From: Sipunculus nudus
Taxonomy: Eukaryota > Annelida > Sipuncula > Golfingiida > Sipunculidae
Length of the DNA stretch: 64,000 nt
Reading direction: 5' to 3'
Assembly (NCBI GenBank): GCA_026874595.1
Contig: CM049312.1
Span: 29,889,456 to 29,953,455, forward strand
Positions 11,916-21,400 of the stretch are shown in pieces (within the stretch, counting starts at the first letter, position 1; each line of letters starts with the position of its first letter). Position numbers and translations under genes: made by a program. A model generated the notes under the pieces. That model was not told where the DNA came from and ran no database searches. It saw only the letters and a list, made by a program, of their open reading frames with translations.

Positions 11916-12254
11916 TCAGATAGACAACGGATTTATCTGATTCATGTTGCACACATAAAACAACATTTGTGCGGACTACATACTTTAATTGAACTGGATG
12001 TCTTGTGTCTGTATGTATTTATAAAATGTATCAGAAAATAATCATGAATCACATATGCGGATGATCATGGCATAAAGAAGACCGTGAATACCTTCATATT
12101 TTATTCATTATATACGTTCCATGTGATAAGTTCCACACGTATAGTGACGTAGATTCAGGCAAAACATTGTTAAAAATAACGAGTAAAACAAGTTTTTAGA
12201 CACATTTTTGGAATATTGTCACATATGCATTTATTTAAAATTTCGTTTTCTGAG
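11916..12254. other. Intergenic region right of the foldback
   Basis: AT-rich, with no supported gene. TATTTAAA at 12232-12239 and a pyrimidine-rich run ending in AG at 12253-12254 could serve as a promoter or a splice acceptor for the next frame. Confidence 0.4.
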
Positions 12255-12742
12255 TTTGGAAGTATCAAGTGTCTATAAATAGACATGAGCCTCCGCCTAG
12301 TTACGAGCAAGCCCTCCTCTCGAGCGGCACAGGACAGAATGCGGACTTGTGGGCGCTACTGCAGAAGTACCCCCACGGCCCAACACATGCGGACGAGATC
12401 AGAAAGCGTTACCAGGTGAATGAGAAGTTCGTTAGGAAATTGTCCCGAGACGTGCGACTGCCGTTTGTGCAGGCAGAGAAACGTGTATTCCTGCACGTCC
12501 CCGACGAGGTTCAGTACGCCCTCCACTGGGGAATCATCAGCAAAACCACGTTAGACATCATCACGGAAAAGACTCCTGTTTTGAGGAAGCAGCGATCGCA
12601 GTTCATGTCGCACATGGAACGACGGCCCCTCGAAGATTGGATCATCCTCGAAGCCATCCTACATTACACCGGCTCTCAGGACTTGGCTTCTCCAATCACT
12701 GATACGGTGCAGAAACTAGGGTATGACCTGATGCGCTTGTAA
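12255..12742 (+). CDS. PPxY-containing protein, no ATG (exon or decayed 5' end)
   Basis: An open frame of about 160 codons with good protein character but no ATG at its 5' end; the first in-frame candidate is a GTG at 12269. Near the N-terminus is a PPPSYEQAL stretch, a canonical PPxY motif. Such motifs bind WW domains of NEDD4-type ubiquitin ligases and act as late or trafficking domains in many viral proteins. The rest is helical and charged with no domain I recognise. A TTTCGTTTTCTGAG acceptor-like run ends at 12254, so this may be a downstream exon. The alternative is a lost start codon, and a TATAAATAG at 12274-12282 inside the frame complicates both. The function is unknown. Confidence 0.5.
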
Positions 12743-12977
12743 CTTGCCTCGACAGGAACGTTGACGTGCTGCAGACGATTAACCGGTACTGTGACATGAA
12801 TTGCTTTTTTTTGTTTGTTCAGCTCACGTGACCGCTTCGGCTCTTGTGTTCTCAAGTGTAAACAAGTCGCTTGACACTCCCGCGGTGCATGACTCGTGGT
12901 GCATGACTCAGCCTTGAAGGGTATTTAAGCGTTGGCGCGAGGGGAGTGTGGCAGACACGCTACAGTCTCTCTACACG

Positions 12978-13886
12978 ATGGATCGCGCCGAGGGGAACGA
13001 CATGTTTACACTTCAGACGAAAGAGGAAATCGCAGCCCGTGACAAAAGGAGAGGCAAGCAGATTGTGCGTCCCATTATGCACCAGAAGCTTAATCGTAAG
13101 CAGACCGAGCAAATGATCCACTCCGGACTCGACCGAATGGAAGGATTACTCAAGAAAGACATCGACAGCCTGACCAAACGTGTTTCCGATTTGACAGACC
13201 GGGTTGAAAAGTTAAAAGAGAGAGTGTCACGTCCTATACAGTCCCAGTGTGATTCTGGACACGACAAGAAAAACGAATGTGAACGTAACGATGCCCCTAA
13301 AGCAGCAGCAGCAGCAGCTGCACAAACAGCTGAATCACGTGACAAAAAGACCGACAAACCTGCACAAACAGCTGAATCGCGTGAACAAAAGGCCGACAAA
13401 CCTGATGAAAAGGACGTAGGAGATGGAGCATCAGACATCACCATTCATGTGTTCTTACCGCCCTCAAAAACGTTGGAACAGGAACAGAAGGGAAAACAAG
13501 GTGCGGCTAAACAAGGTGCGGCAAAAACAGGTGTGGCAAAACAAGGTGCGGCAAAACAAGGTGCGGCAAAACAAGGTGCGACTAAAACAGGTGCGACTGC
13601 ACGCAACCCAGCTCCGACTATTGTGGAGAAATTTGATGCATTAGTGGAAGGCCCATCAGGAGCTATACCTGTTAAGTTAGCAAATTTCTCCAACGGATCG
13701 TCTTTTTTTTGTGCATGCTCTGAATGCCAGCAATGGGTATCCGAAAATCATGACAAACTGGACAAACTTGGGAAGCCTGCAGGGGAATCGCATTCGGGGG
13801 TATCTGTGGAAATGATCAAAAAACCGTCTGAGAGGCCGTTGGATGTTGCACAGGGAACTGCTGGTCCAAAAAAATCCACAGAATGA
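12978..13886 (+). CDS. Coiled-coil protein with KQGAA repeats
   Basis: A 302-aa protein. The upstream GTG extension was dropped in favour of the ATG at 12978, which lies 49 bases after a TATTTAAG box (12922-12929). An E-box (CACGTG) sits at 12825-12830. Residues of about 40-95 form a charged heptad-like coiled coil (SLTKRVSDLTDRVEKLKERV region). A poly-Ala tract follows, then a 14-residue duplicated AQTAESR-type block, then about eight pentapeptide repeats of the KQGAA/KTGAT type encoded by a 15-bp DNA repeat (about 13490-13600). The C-terminal part has a short FFCACSECQQW segment with paired cysteines. It is unrecognised and could be an oligomeric scaffold or tegument protein. Confidence 0.72.
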   Translation: MDRAEGNDMFTLQTKEEIAARDKRRGKQIVRPIMHQKLNRKQTEQMIHSGLDRMEGLLKKDIDSLTKRVSDLTDRVEKLKERVSRPIQSQCDSGHDKKNECERNDAPKAAAAAAAQTAESRDKKTDKPAQTAESREQKADKPDEKDVGDGASDITIHVFLPPSKTLEQEQKGKQGAAKQGAAKTGVAKQGAAKQGAAKQGATKTGATARNPAPTIVEKFDALVEGPSGAIPVKLANFSNGSSFFCACSECQQWVSENHDKLDKLGKPAGESHSGVSVEMIKKPSERPLDVAQGTAGPKKSTE

Positions 13887-14087
13887 ATAGAAGATGGATG
13901 TCCAGCTGGACAGAGCTGAGGACGAATCATGCTTTGGAGGTAACCTGATGCACAGAAAATGAATCACGCTTTTGCTTCTCTTTGTGATATACAGTTATGG
14001 GGCGCAATTTATTCGGCCGACGATGATATAAAAGTGTACAAACAAAGAACTAACCCCTCAGACTCGCATGCATTTCGACTGGTCACC

Positions 14088-14639
14088 ATGGCTGTTTTCG
14101 TTCACATGTACCCTGCGGCGACACATGAAAATTATGACACGTGCGTCTTGTGCGGATACAGGAAGACGTATGACACTAATCGACCATGCTCTCCTGGAAG
14201 CCATCATTTTCCAGGAGAACACACCACGCTAGATGAGTCACTGGATTGCCTGTTATGCGTCTGCATCGAACCATTGGACGGATGTGCCTCCTTATTTCAT
14301 CTGGTAGGTGATATTCGTGCTCCTCACATCTATGGTGAAATCTTGGGTTACTCCTGTTTTCCTTGTGTGTTTTGCGGATGGCAGTGCGATAGGATGCAGG
14401 TGCCGTGTGTAACTGATGTCGAATGGAAACGGCTGTTGGGAAAATCGGTCTGGCTTACAGACCTGGCATGCGGTGAAAGACGCGCTAGACGATTTCATGA
14501 GAAGGTGTCCCGTTACTGGATGCACAGGCCTGTAAATGCAGTGACCGTTTTGTACAGGCGCGAGATCGGTTTACCTATACTACAGAACCGTACGCGGTAC
14601 AGGAGTGGATGTACATGTCGAGCGTGGTCTTCATGCTGA
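14088..14639 (+). CDS. Cys/His-rich protein (183 aa)
   Basis: The frame opens at 13959, but a TATAAAAG box lies inside it (14027-14034), so the well-placed ATG at 14088 (CACCATGG context) is preferred, giving 183 aa. CxxC pairs (CVLC, CLLC, CVFC) and clustered histidines suggest zinc binding, but the spacing fits no family I recognise. The next gene downstream also carries CxxC pairs and could be a distant paralogue. It sits in the accessory region, and a nuclear or regulatory role is only a guess. Confidence 0.6.
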   Translation: MAVFVHMYPAATHENYDTCVLCGYRKTYDTNRPCSPGSHHFPGEHTTLDESLDCLLCVCIEPLDGCASLFHLVGDIRAPHIYGEILGYSCFPCVFCGWQCDRMQVPCVTDVEWKRLLGKSVWLTDLACGERRARRFHEKVSRYWMHRPVNAVTVLYRREIGLPILQNRTRYRSGCTCRAWSSC

Positions 14640-14765
14640 CGTAAGCGTATCGTACGTGCATATATAATATATGTAGTGGTTGGAGTGAGCTCAGACGTCA
14701 ATACAGAGTGAGACTGTCAAGGTTATCACTTCGTGTGCAGTGTGCCTTCATCCGTGCATACATAT

Positions 14766-15548
14766 ATGAAAATGGATGATATACTAGAGCTGTCCGATGA
14801 CTACACAAGCATGTTTGAGAAGAATGAAAGAGGACGTACTGCTCCAGAGCTAGAGGTTTGCTGCATCTGCGGGGTTTCGGTATCATGCCTCCGCTCGCAT
14901 GTTGTTGTATCTCATCTGCTTTGGTTCGCTGACCCGATCTCCGCCTGTTCTGTGTGCAGAATGAATTTCGGCGACATCTGGCATCGCAAAGAACACGAGG
15001 ACAGATTCCACGCAGGACGTTCCTGCCTGCTGCACAAGGACACGTATATATGCTACATGATGCCGTATATGCAAAGCATATGCAGAATGTTGGGATGTTC
15101 GTACATGAGCAACCTCCCGCTGCTCGTGAGAACAAAGGGGTTGCAGCTTACACGTTCCTGTCAGCTTTTAGAAGGTGAGTGTCTGTACTTCGTGTCCTGG
15201 ACAGGAGAGAGGCGTGGTTTTAAACCGGAAGACCCGCGTTATCTCAAGGACTGCGCGCACTGGCGTGTGCTGCTACGTCTATTGCACGCAACGAGATACC
15301 TGACAGGATACGCGTCGAGATACTCGAGTGAATACGCGACAGAGAACACTACGCCTGATGACGCCCATTACTCAGGCAACACATGCACGCGCCCCATCTC
15401 TGTCGTATCAACCAGTACACACGGCACCCGTAGAAAACGCTCAAGAGACACTCACGGCGACAGAAAACATAAAACGCGTACACGTAAAAACGCAAAGTCA
15501 CGGAAACGACGTCACCAGAATGAGCATTCCAGTGGAGAAAACGTATAG
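14766..15548 (+). CDS. Zinc-finger-like basic protein (260 aa)
   Basis: The GTG-initiated extension to 14733 is replaced by the ATG at 14766; a TATATAAT element near 14660 is upstream. The protein has CCIC and a CSVC...H...H arrangement (about residues 60-85) compatible with a C2H2-type finger. Further scattered cysteines follow, and the C-terminal ~60 residues are very basic (RKRSRDTHGDRKHKTR-type), typical of a nuclear localisation or nucleic-acid-binding tail. AATAAA follows the stop at 15551. The exact function is unknown. Confidence 0.62.
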   Translation: MKMDDILELSDDYTSMFEKNERGRTAPELEVCCICGVSVSCLRSHVVVSHLLWFADPISACSVCRMNFGDIWHRKEHEDRFHAGRSCLLHKDTYICYMMPYMQSICRMLGCSYMSNLPLLVRTKGLQLTRSCQLLEGECLYFVSWTGERRGFKPEDPRYLKDCAHWRVLLRLLHATRYLTGYASRYSSEYATENTTPDDAHYSGNTCTRPISVVSTSTHGTRRKRSRDTHGDRKHKTRTRKNAKSRKRRHQNEHSSGENV

Positions 15549-16135
15549 ATAATAAAAAAAAAAAAACAGTTTATATCCAGTCGACGGCCTTTATGTTTTG
15601 TTGGAAAAAAGAGCATGGTCTAATTTGATTTTAAATTTAAACGACAGAAATTTAAACGAATGAACATTTCTTCTTAAAACATGACTGAAGGCGACTTAAC
15701 ATTGGTTTTTAAGGACACTGTCCTTTCCGTCACGTCAAATACTGTGCTTCATCTCAGCGCCATGTTTATTGTTTTGTATGTATGCTTGATTTGCACGCAG
15801 TAAAAATATTGTCCTGCTTTAACGGGTGTCTGTCGTTCTTTACGCATGCCACATTTACACACACCCAAACATGAATCACACAAACATGAATCACGCACCT
15901 GATGAATCGCAAGAGGAACAAAAGGCGGGGGAGCTCCCGGTGTATGTTACGTGCATATGAAGGTTATATGTATGTATGTATGGAAACGTATGGCAGGTAT
16001 CAGTACGAAAAATACACTCAATAATATCAAAGTTGTGTTTATTTTGGTTTAATTACATGCTTCATCACGCAGTACTTCGGTAACAAAACACTGTCAGGTA
16101 CAATGAAACGGAGAACCATGCATGTCCGACCTGTG
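15549..16135. other. Convergent intergenic region
   Basis: Lies between convergent genes. It holds the plus-strand AATAAA at 15551-15556 and the minus-strand AATAAA complement near 16037, plus a small direct repeat of the AACATGAATCAC motif near 15868-15900. No gene seen. Confidence 0.6.
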
Positions 16136-16603
16136 TTACTCTTTTTTGGAGACCTCGACCTTTCCCGGTGTCATTTCGGACAAGATCCTGTCCATCTGTG
16201 TTAGGTCTTCCCTCATCTCATGCAACAGTTGCGTCATTTTTTGTAACCTCCCAACCATCACTCCCGTTGTACGTGGTGTCCAGGAACTCTGTGTCTGGTC
16301 CGGCGTGTGGCCCGACAATGGGTTTCGACGTCCTCTCCCGCGACGGCGGAGTGTGCGTGCTCGTGTACTCGTTTCACCACCATCTGTCATGCTTGTGTCA
16401 GACTTCTCCGCCTGTTCAAGCGTAGAACGTTCCTCCCTGCACGTAGCACGGTCCAGTGTGCTAGGGATTGTATTCTCATGCGTTGGTTCGCCTTCTCCGA
16501 TGTACCACTGTACTTGGGAAGTTTCGTTATGAACGACGTCATTAACATCTTCGGGGTCTTCGTGGGTAACGTAATGCCGAGACCTGCTGAACATGGCACC
16601 CAT
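16136..16603 (-). CDS. Hydrophilic Arg-rich protein (155 aa)
   Basis: An ATG at 16603 opens a 155-aa hydrophilic protein with a central basic patch (TRARTLRRRGRGRRN, nuclear-localisation-like) and a C-terminal amphipathic helix rich in Met, Leu and Glu. TATAAAG on the minus strand (16713-16719) lies upstream and an AATAAA follows near 16037. Low complexity and the lack of a recognised domain keep confidence moderate. It shares a divergent promoter region with the ankyrin gene at 16927. Confidence 0.5.
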   Translation of the reverse strand: MGAMFSRSRHYVTHEDPEDVNDVVHNETSQVQWYIGEGEPTHENTIPSTLDRATCREERSTLEQAEKSDTSMTDGGETSTRARTLRRRGRGRRNPLSGHTPDQTQSSWTPRTTGVMVGRLQKMTQLLHEMREDLTQMDRILSEMTPGKVEVSKKE

Positions 16604-16926
16604 GACACACCGACTTTGCTGTATAATGATATAAAGACAACCGAGCGGTTGTGCGTGTCGTCAATTATGACGCCTCCTCCTGTCTGGACCGCACTGAACG
16701 AAATGAGTCTAGCTTTATAAGCAAGCGGGTGACTGGCGTTTGACGTCACATGCCGTGGGCGGAGTCAATGTCGCATGTATTTGCGTTGCACGTGTACAGC
16801 TACGCCCCGTCTTGACCAGACTTTGCACTGAAACACGGACGGGCCACATGTCGTCAGCCGACGAATACTAATAAAACCCACAGTGCAATCGACACGGTCA
16901 CACTGTAATACAGGCGTGTTTCAGCA
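16604..16926. promoter_or_regulatory. Divergent promoter region with CRE site
   Basis: Separates the minus-strand gene at 16603 from the plus-strand ankyrin gene at 16927. It contains a perfect TGACGTCA (16741-16748), a minus-strand TATAAAG (16713-16719) and a plus-strand ATAAAA (16871-16876). A second perfect TGACGTCA stands before the spliced IAP gene (47815-47822). Confidence 0.5.
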
Positions 16927-18063
16927 ATGTCACGAGAGCGGTTTAACAGGGAAAACCCGCGCTTTCAACGGATGTTAGACAATATACATAACATGGACGA
17001 CGAAGAAGATGACGCTGACGATGATTTAGGAGCCGTAGGATGGAGTTTTCAGCAGGAACTTCCAGGACATATTCACCGTGGCCTTATGGATGAGTCGCTC
17101 CAGATGGCACGCGCAAACCCACGCGCAGCAGCAGCACTAGCCGCGTTCTACGCCGGTGTTCCGGTTGATGACGACGACGTAGGTTTCAGTGAAGAGATGG
17201 ATGACGATTTTGACATGGAAGACATGGCGTGTAGTATGAATGACTGCGTGCTGTCAGAAGCAGACGCAGGCGTGGTACCCGATGTTAAGAACACAGGCGC
17301 GGGGGAAAGATACACTCAGGAACAGTTGCGTCGCACAGACGAAACTGGGAGGACTGCGCTGCACAGGCTAATCGAAGAGGGTAGGTATGATGTGGTTTCC
17401 CGTATACTGGCAGGGCTGAAAGGGCCGAGCTGCTACGTGAAAGGACAGGAATGCTATGCTGTGTTGAACATTCCCAACAAGAAAGGCCGAACGTGCCTCC
17501 ATTTGGCTGTCATGAAAGGACAGGCATGCTTGGCAAGGCAACTGGTCATGCACGGTGCCGTTTTAGAGGCACGAGACTCAGATGGTAACACGCCCCTCCA
17601 CATAGCCTGCACACGAGGTGACCTGTCGACCGTAAAATGCCTGACAGCAGTCCTGGGGGAAGAGATGTTGAACATCCCATACTTTGTGCCGTTCACCAAG
17701 TTACCTCAAGACATGGACGCGGTAAACAAGGAAGGTCTGGGATTTATGCACCTCGCAGCAGCTTGCGGGGTGGAGGAACTGACGGTTCACCTGGTGAACA
17801 AGTTGGGAGCGGACGTAAACCAACGGGAAACCCGCAGTGGCAGAACGGCACTGCACATAGCAGCTGCCGCCGGTTTGAGTACCATGGTTCGGTGCCTGAT
17901 CGAGAGATGCGGCGCAGACGTACACGTTAAGTCGTCCGACAGCTGGACACCCATACAGTCAGCTATGATGGAAAACCAACAGGAAACAGCTGAAATCCTT
18001 TTGAATTACATCAAGAAATGCGGCAAAGAAACGTCGGAGGAAAGCGATATAGATGAATGCTGA
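16927..18063 (+). CDS. Ankyrin-repeat protein 1 (IkB-like)
   Basis: A 378-aa protein. The N-terminal ~110 residues are strongly acidic (DDEEDDADDD, DDDDV). About five to six ankyrin repeats follow, clearest at TGRTALHRLIEEG, KGRTCLHLAVMKG, DGNTPLHIACTRG, LGFMHLAAACG and SGRTALHIAAAAG, and the C-terminal tail is acidic. An acidic N-terminus plus a short ankyrin stack resembles IkB proteins and the viral IkB-like ankyrin proteins of insect viruses, which hold NF-kB/Rel factors inactive. I see no canonical DSGxxS degron, and a constitutive inhibitor would lack one. It is the first of three tandem paralogues, and the start is a single clear ATG. Confidence 0.85.
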   Translation: MSRERFNRENPRFQRMLDNIHNMDDEEDDADDDLGAVGWSFQQELPGHIHRGLMDESLQMARANPRAAAALAAFYAGVPVDDDDVGFSEEMDDDFDMEDMACSMNDCVLSEADAGVVPDVKNTGAGERYTQEQLRRTDETGRTALHRLIEEGRYDVVSRILAGLKGPSCYVKGQECYAVLNIPNKKGRTCLHLAVMKGQACLARQLVMHGAVLEARDSDGNTPLHIACTRGDLSTVKCLTAVLGEEMLNIPYFVPFTKLPQDMDAVNKEGLGFMHLAAACGVEELTVHLVNKLGADVNQRETRSGRTALHIAAAAGLSTMVRCLIERCGADVHVKSSDSWTPIQSAMMENQQETAEILLNYIKKCGKETSEESDIDEC

Positions 18064-18564
18064 GGCGTATGTGTTTATTAAGCGAACTGTCAGGATGCAA
18101 TCCTGTTTCCTCCGCACACAGAATATACGTCGCCCGATTAGTGTTTTTAGTAGTGGAGCATCTAAACATTTACGTCATTGGGTTTTTACTTTTTTACTTA
18201 AGCGTCATACCGGGTATTTCCAAGCGTCAGCTGTGTACTGCACACATTTCCAAGCGTCAGCTGTAAACTGCACACCTGCCAGAACGTGTGTACGACGTCG
18301 TGGTAACATAACCGCTAACACGTAGATTTTCCCGGATGTGTACTACGTCGGTTTACGTTTTGGAATTCACACAATCAGTGAGTCATCGTCGGTTTTCCCC
18401 ATGTAAATCATATGCTTGCGTAAACAAGTCAGGAGGGTATGAGTCAGGAGAATTTCCCCCCTATCAGAGACTTTCTATTGGTTGTCACCAGGAAGCATTG
18501 TGTATAAATGTGCCCGACCAGTGTCAGCGTTAACATTTTGGATGAACGTCTTTATCGCCGTACC
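18064..18564. other. Intergenic region between ankyrin genes
   Basis: No supported gene. It holds a 30-bp tandem repeat (18216-18275) and the TATAAAT box (18503-18509) of the next gene. Confidence 0.6.
18216..18275. repeat. 30-bp tandem duplication
   Basis: Two adjacent 30-base copies starting with ATTTCCAAGCGTCAGCTG differ at two positions. They contain a CAGCTG E-box core and lie about 230 bases before the TATA box of the next gene, so they may be regulatory. Confidence 0.85.
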
Positions 18565-19704
18565 ATGGCGAGCAGGCGGCAAATTGAAAGCATTGAACTT
18601 GCTAGAGTGTGCGCTGAAGTGTCTGAGTACTCTACCCTGGGTGTTAACTTCATAGACAAGTCTGCGTACTCAACAGAAAGCGTTAATGTCACGGACGATG
18701 ACATGAATACAGGGGAAACACTTTCAGAAATGGACACCTCATTGACGAGCATTGTCAACGGAACTGGCGGGCTATTACTTGTGTCGAATCCGACGTGTAC
18801 CTCGGTTCATTTGTCGGTTTGTGAAGGGTTTGACCCCGAGCTGGACGATAAGAGAGCTCCCTTTTGGACTCAAGGGTCCCCTTTCTCTCTGCAGTTGGCC
18901 TTTCACATGGCGAAACGCCGTGGTCTTGGGTTGCACGTTTTGCCTGTTTTCCTGAAAAACGCCAAGCGGTTCGTGAACAACATATTTGAAGACGTCGGGA
19001 TGGGCACGGACGAAACACTTTTACACAGTTGCATAAAGAATTGGGGCAGGGAACGTGCTGCCACGGGGATACTGCGCGACCTAACGCACAGCCGAGGGAT
19101 CAACAAGACCGATATGAATGGCGACACCTGCTTGCACCTGGCCGTTAAGAAGGGTATGTATTCACTGGTTAGGCAGTTGGTGGCTCGCGGTGCGGACACA
19201 GAGGCTAGAGACGCGCACGGGAACACACCGTTGCATTTGGCTTCAGCCAGAGGTGACACGATGTGTGCTATGGCTCTGACATTGTACCTGACGCATGCAG
19301 AAGTGAAAAAATATCTACGTTTCAGACCGTTTAACAGAGTCCCCCCAAGGCCGAACATTTTGAATTACGACGGGCAGACGTGCGTACATTTGGCTGCGGA
19401 AGGTGGGCACAAGGACCTGCTAGGTTGCCTCAAACCACTGCTGGAGGATGTCGATGTGCCTAATGGAAAGACGGGAAAGACTGCACTGTACGAAGCAGCT
19501 GAGTCTGGCAGAATAGACATGGTACGATATTTGGTAAATGAATGTTGGGCGAATGCACACGCGCGAGCGTGGAACAGGAGTTCTCCCTTGGAAGCTGCAA
19601 TGTCGAACGGGCACGAGGAATGTGTTATGTTTCTTGTAGGGTTGGGTGCTGTGCGCCCGGACAATTGCGACAGCGAAGACGACAGCATGACCGAGAGTGG
19701 ATAG
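18565..19704 (+). CDS. Ankyrin-repeat protein 2 (IkB-like)
   Basis: A 379-aa paralogue of the 16927 gene. The frame opens at an ATG at 18508, but that ATG overlaps the TATAAAT box (18503-18509), so the ATG at 18565 in ACCATGG context is the better start. Ankyrin repeats include ETLLHSCIKNWG, NGDTCLHLAVKKG, HGNTPLHLASARG, DGQTCVHLAAEGG and TGKTALYEAAESG. The N-terminal ~160 residues are divergent and Ser/Thr/Asp-rich, and the C-terminus is acidic. The GADTEARDAHGNTPLHLA block closely matches its equivalents in the neighbouring paralogues. Confidence 0.85.
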   Translation: MASRRQIESIELARVCAEVSEYSTLGVNFIDKSAYSTESVNVTDDDMNTGETLSEMDTSLTSIVNGTGGLLLVSNPTCTSVHLSVCEGFDPELDDKRAPFWTQGSPFSLQLAFHMAKRRGLGLHVLPVFLKNAKRFVNNIFEDVGMGTDETLLHSCIKNWGRERAATGILRDLTHSRGINKTDMNGDTCLHLAVKKGMYSLVRQLVARGADTEARDAHGNTPLHLASARGDTMCAMALTLYLTHAEVKKYLRFRPFNRVPPRPNILNYDGQTCVHLAAEGGHKDLLGCLKPLLEDVDVPNGKTGKTALYEAAESGRIDMVRYLVNECWANAHARAWNRSSPLEAAMSNGHEECVMFLVGLGAVRPDNCDSEDDSMTESG

Positions 19705-20087
19705 CTTAATGCGAAAGTGCATACACTATGATTGTATATTGTGCCTACTAATTATCCCGCAATAACAGCACTGGCTGATGAACCGGGGAAAGGGGTTTCG
19801 CTTTCCGGATACAACGTTGTTCAACCCTAAACAAACACTACCAATGACGTGGCTGTGTGTGACCGTGAACAAAAATCCCACATGTCGGATGACGCATGAT
19901 CATACTGTGATTTGCGGGGAAATCCGACGGTACCAAAATTAGAGATTACCTCACAAATGTGACTTTCGGATATTCCACGGGTTAAAAATAGATGTCGTTT
20001 TAGCGTATATATATATGACTGTCCTGGTAGTATTTGATAACATACCGTTGCAGTTCACTGTTCGTTTACACGTTTAGAGACAGAGAC
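19705..20087. other. Intergenic region before ankyrin gene 3
   Basis: No supported gene. A TATATATATATG element at about 20006-20017 sits 72 bases before the next ATG. Confidence 0.5.
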
Positions 20088-20882
20088 ATGTTTTGTTCGA
20101 CGGAGTCAGTCGAGGCTGGGATGCGTAGACTTCACATACGCGAAAACAGCACCGTCAAAGACATACGCGAGAACAGCACCGCCAAAGAAGTCACGGTTTC
20201 TGGTGCCCCACGGGACGTATCGTCCACCCCGTGTCACTTTCTCGCCCGTGACAGTGCCGGTGAGACGTTTCTACACAATTGCATATTAGCCGGGATGGAA
20301 GGCTGGGCGATATCGGTACTAGACAGAATGGACGGGCCAGGAGTCCTCGACATAGTAAACATACAAAGAGAAACCTACCTCGAGCTGGCTGTTAGACTTT
20401 GCATGCACCAACTCATCCGGCATCTAGTGATGCGCGGAGCGGACGTTACGAAAAGGGACAGACACGCGAACACCCCACTGCACTTGGCTTGCCAGCGCAA
20501 GTGCTCGGAATGCTTGAAATCACTGACATGCTGGGCCGGCTTTGTGATGATGGACAAGCCGGATTTCTACAGGAATCTCACGGGTGTTATGAACGCGGAC
20601 GGTCGCACTTGCATGCACATAGCAGCAGAAGCAGATGCCAGGGACATGCTGAACTATCTTTTATTCGCGCTGCACGCGGATCCCAACTGTAAAGAAGGCA
20701 AACGAGGCCTGACACCGTTACATGAAGCTGTTCTGCGTGGCAATGTGGACATGGTGAAGTATATGTTATTAGAAGCCGGAGCTGACATATCGCTCGAATC
20801 CTACGATAGGGAAACAGCACGTTCACTGGCATACGCTACAGACAATTCAGAGATGTGTATGTTCTTACGGATGATCGAGTGA
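20088..20882 (+). CDS. Ankyrin-repeat protein 3 (IkB-like)
   Basis: A 264-aa third paralogue, shorter because the N-terminal region is reduced. The ATG at 20088 is chosen because the upstream extension starts only with TTG. The N-terminal region contains an in-frame duplicated IRENST-type segment. Ankyrin repeats include AGETFLHNCILAG, HANTPLHLACQRK, DGRTCMHIAAEAD and RGLTPLHEAVLRG. The second repeat has lost the usual TxLHLA core (ETYLELAVRLC), so the stack is partly degenerate. It ends the ankyrin array. Confidence 0.85.
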   Translation: MFCSTESVEAGMRRLHIRENSTVKDIRENSTAKEVTVSGAPRDVSSTPCHFLARDSAGETFLHNCILAGMEGWAISVLDRMDGPGVLDIVNIQRETYLELAVRLCMHQLIRHLVMRGADVTKRDRHANTPLHLACQRKCSECLKSLTCWAGFVMMDKPDFYRNLTGVMNADGRTCMHIAAEADARDMLNYLLFALHADPNCKEGKRGLTPLHEAVLRGNVDMVKYMLLEAGADISLESYDRETARSLAYATDNSEMCMFLRMIE

Positions 20883-21400
20883 AACGTGATATGGACAGAT
20901 ATATTTTGGTTTATTTGACATGAACGTGCATGAATTTGATTTGTTTATACGTTGTTACTTGGTATAAATGTGATGTATCGTGTATGGTGTTGTTTTTTTT
21001 TATTGTTTCGTGTTTCATGTTAGACAGCATTAATGAACGTGATTTATGCCAGCCTTCGTTCTGTGCACTTGTCAAATGACGTTCCAATGTATGATGGTAT
21101 GGATGACGTGTGTGGTAGCTAAGGTGTGGGTCGGTTGCAGCTCAGCTGACTATAAGTCCCCTGAGCTATACTGATGGTGATCATGCACATCCCTCTTTTT
21201 ACACCCCGCGTCTTATATCCGATCGGGTTGTACGAGCGCAACAGACGAAGGGTCAGATTGGTCGTTATTTGGTGTACGTATTTGTGTTTCTGGTCCTAGC
21301 GGTTGAATCAGGTATTGGGGTGGATAAAGTCACTGTCACAGTTACTGTGACTTACGTCAACTGATCGGTCACCAAACGGTCCATGGCATGATAAAACAAA
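20883..21400. other. Intergenic region with a possible TATT promoter
   Basis: No supported gene. It contains TATTTGTG at 21279-21286 and no clear TATAAA element. Confidence 0.5.
21279..21286 (+). promoter_or_regulatory. TATTTGTG element
   Basis: Lies 115 bases before the ATG at 21401. The same octamer precedes the genes at 43203, 57571, 58718 and 63185. Confidence 0.3.

Noticed and set aside
12340-12520. Z-alpha winged-helix domain in the PPxY ORF
   Set aside because: Helix spacing is suggestive, but the N..Y and Pro-Pro-x-Trp contact residues are missing.
13013-13693. Minus-strand frames opposite the KQGAA repeat gene
   Set aside because: Complement of the repeat-rich coding sequence; no promoter or ATG context.
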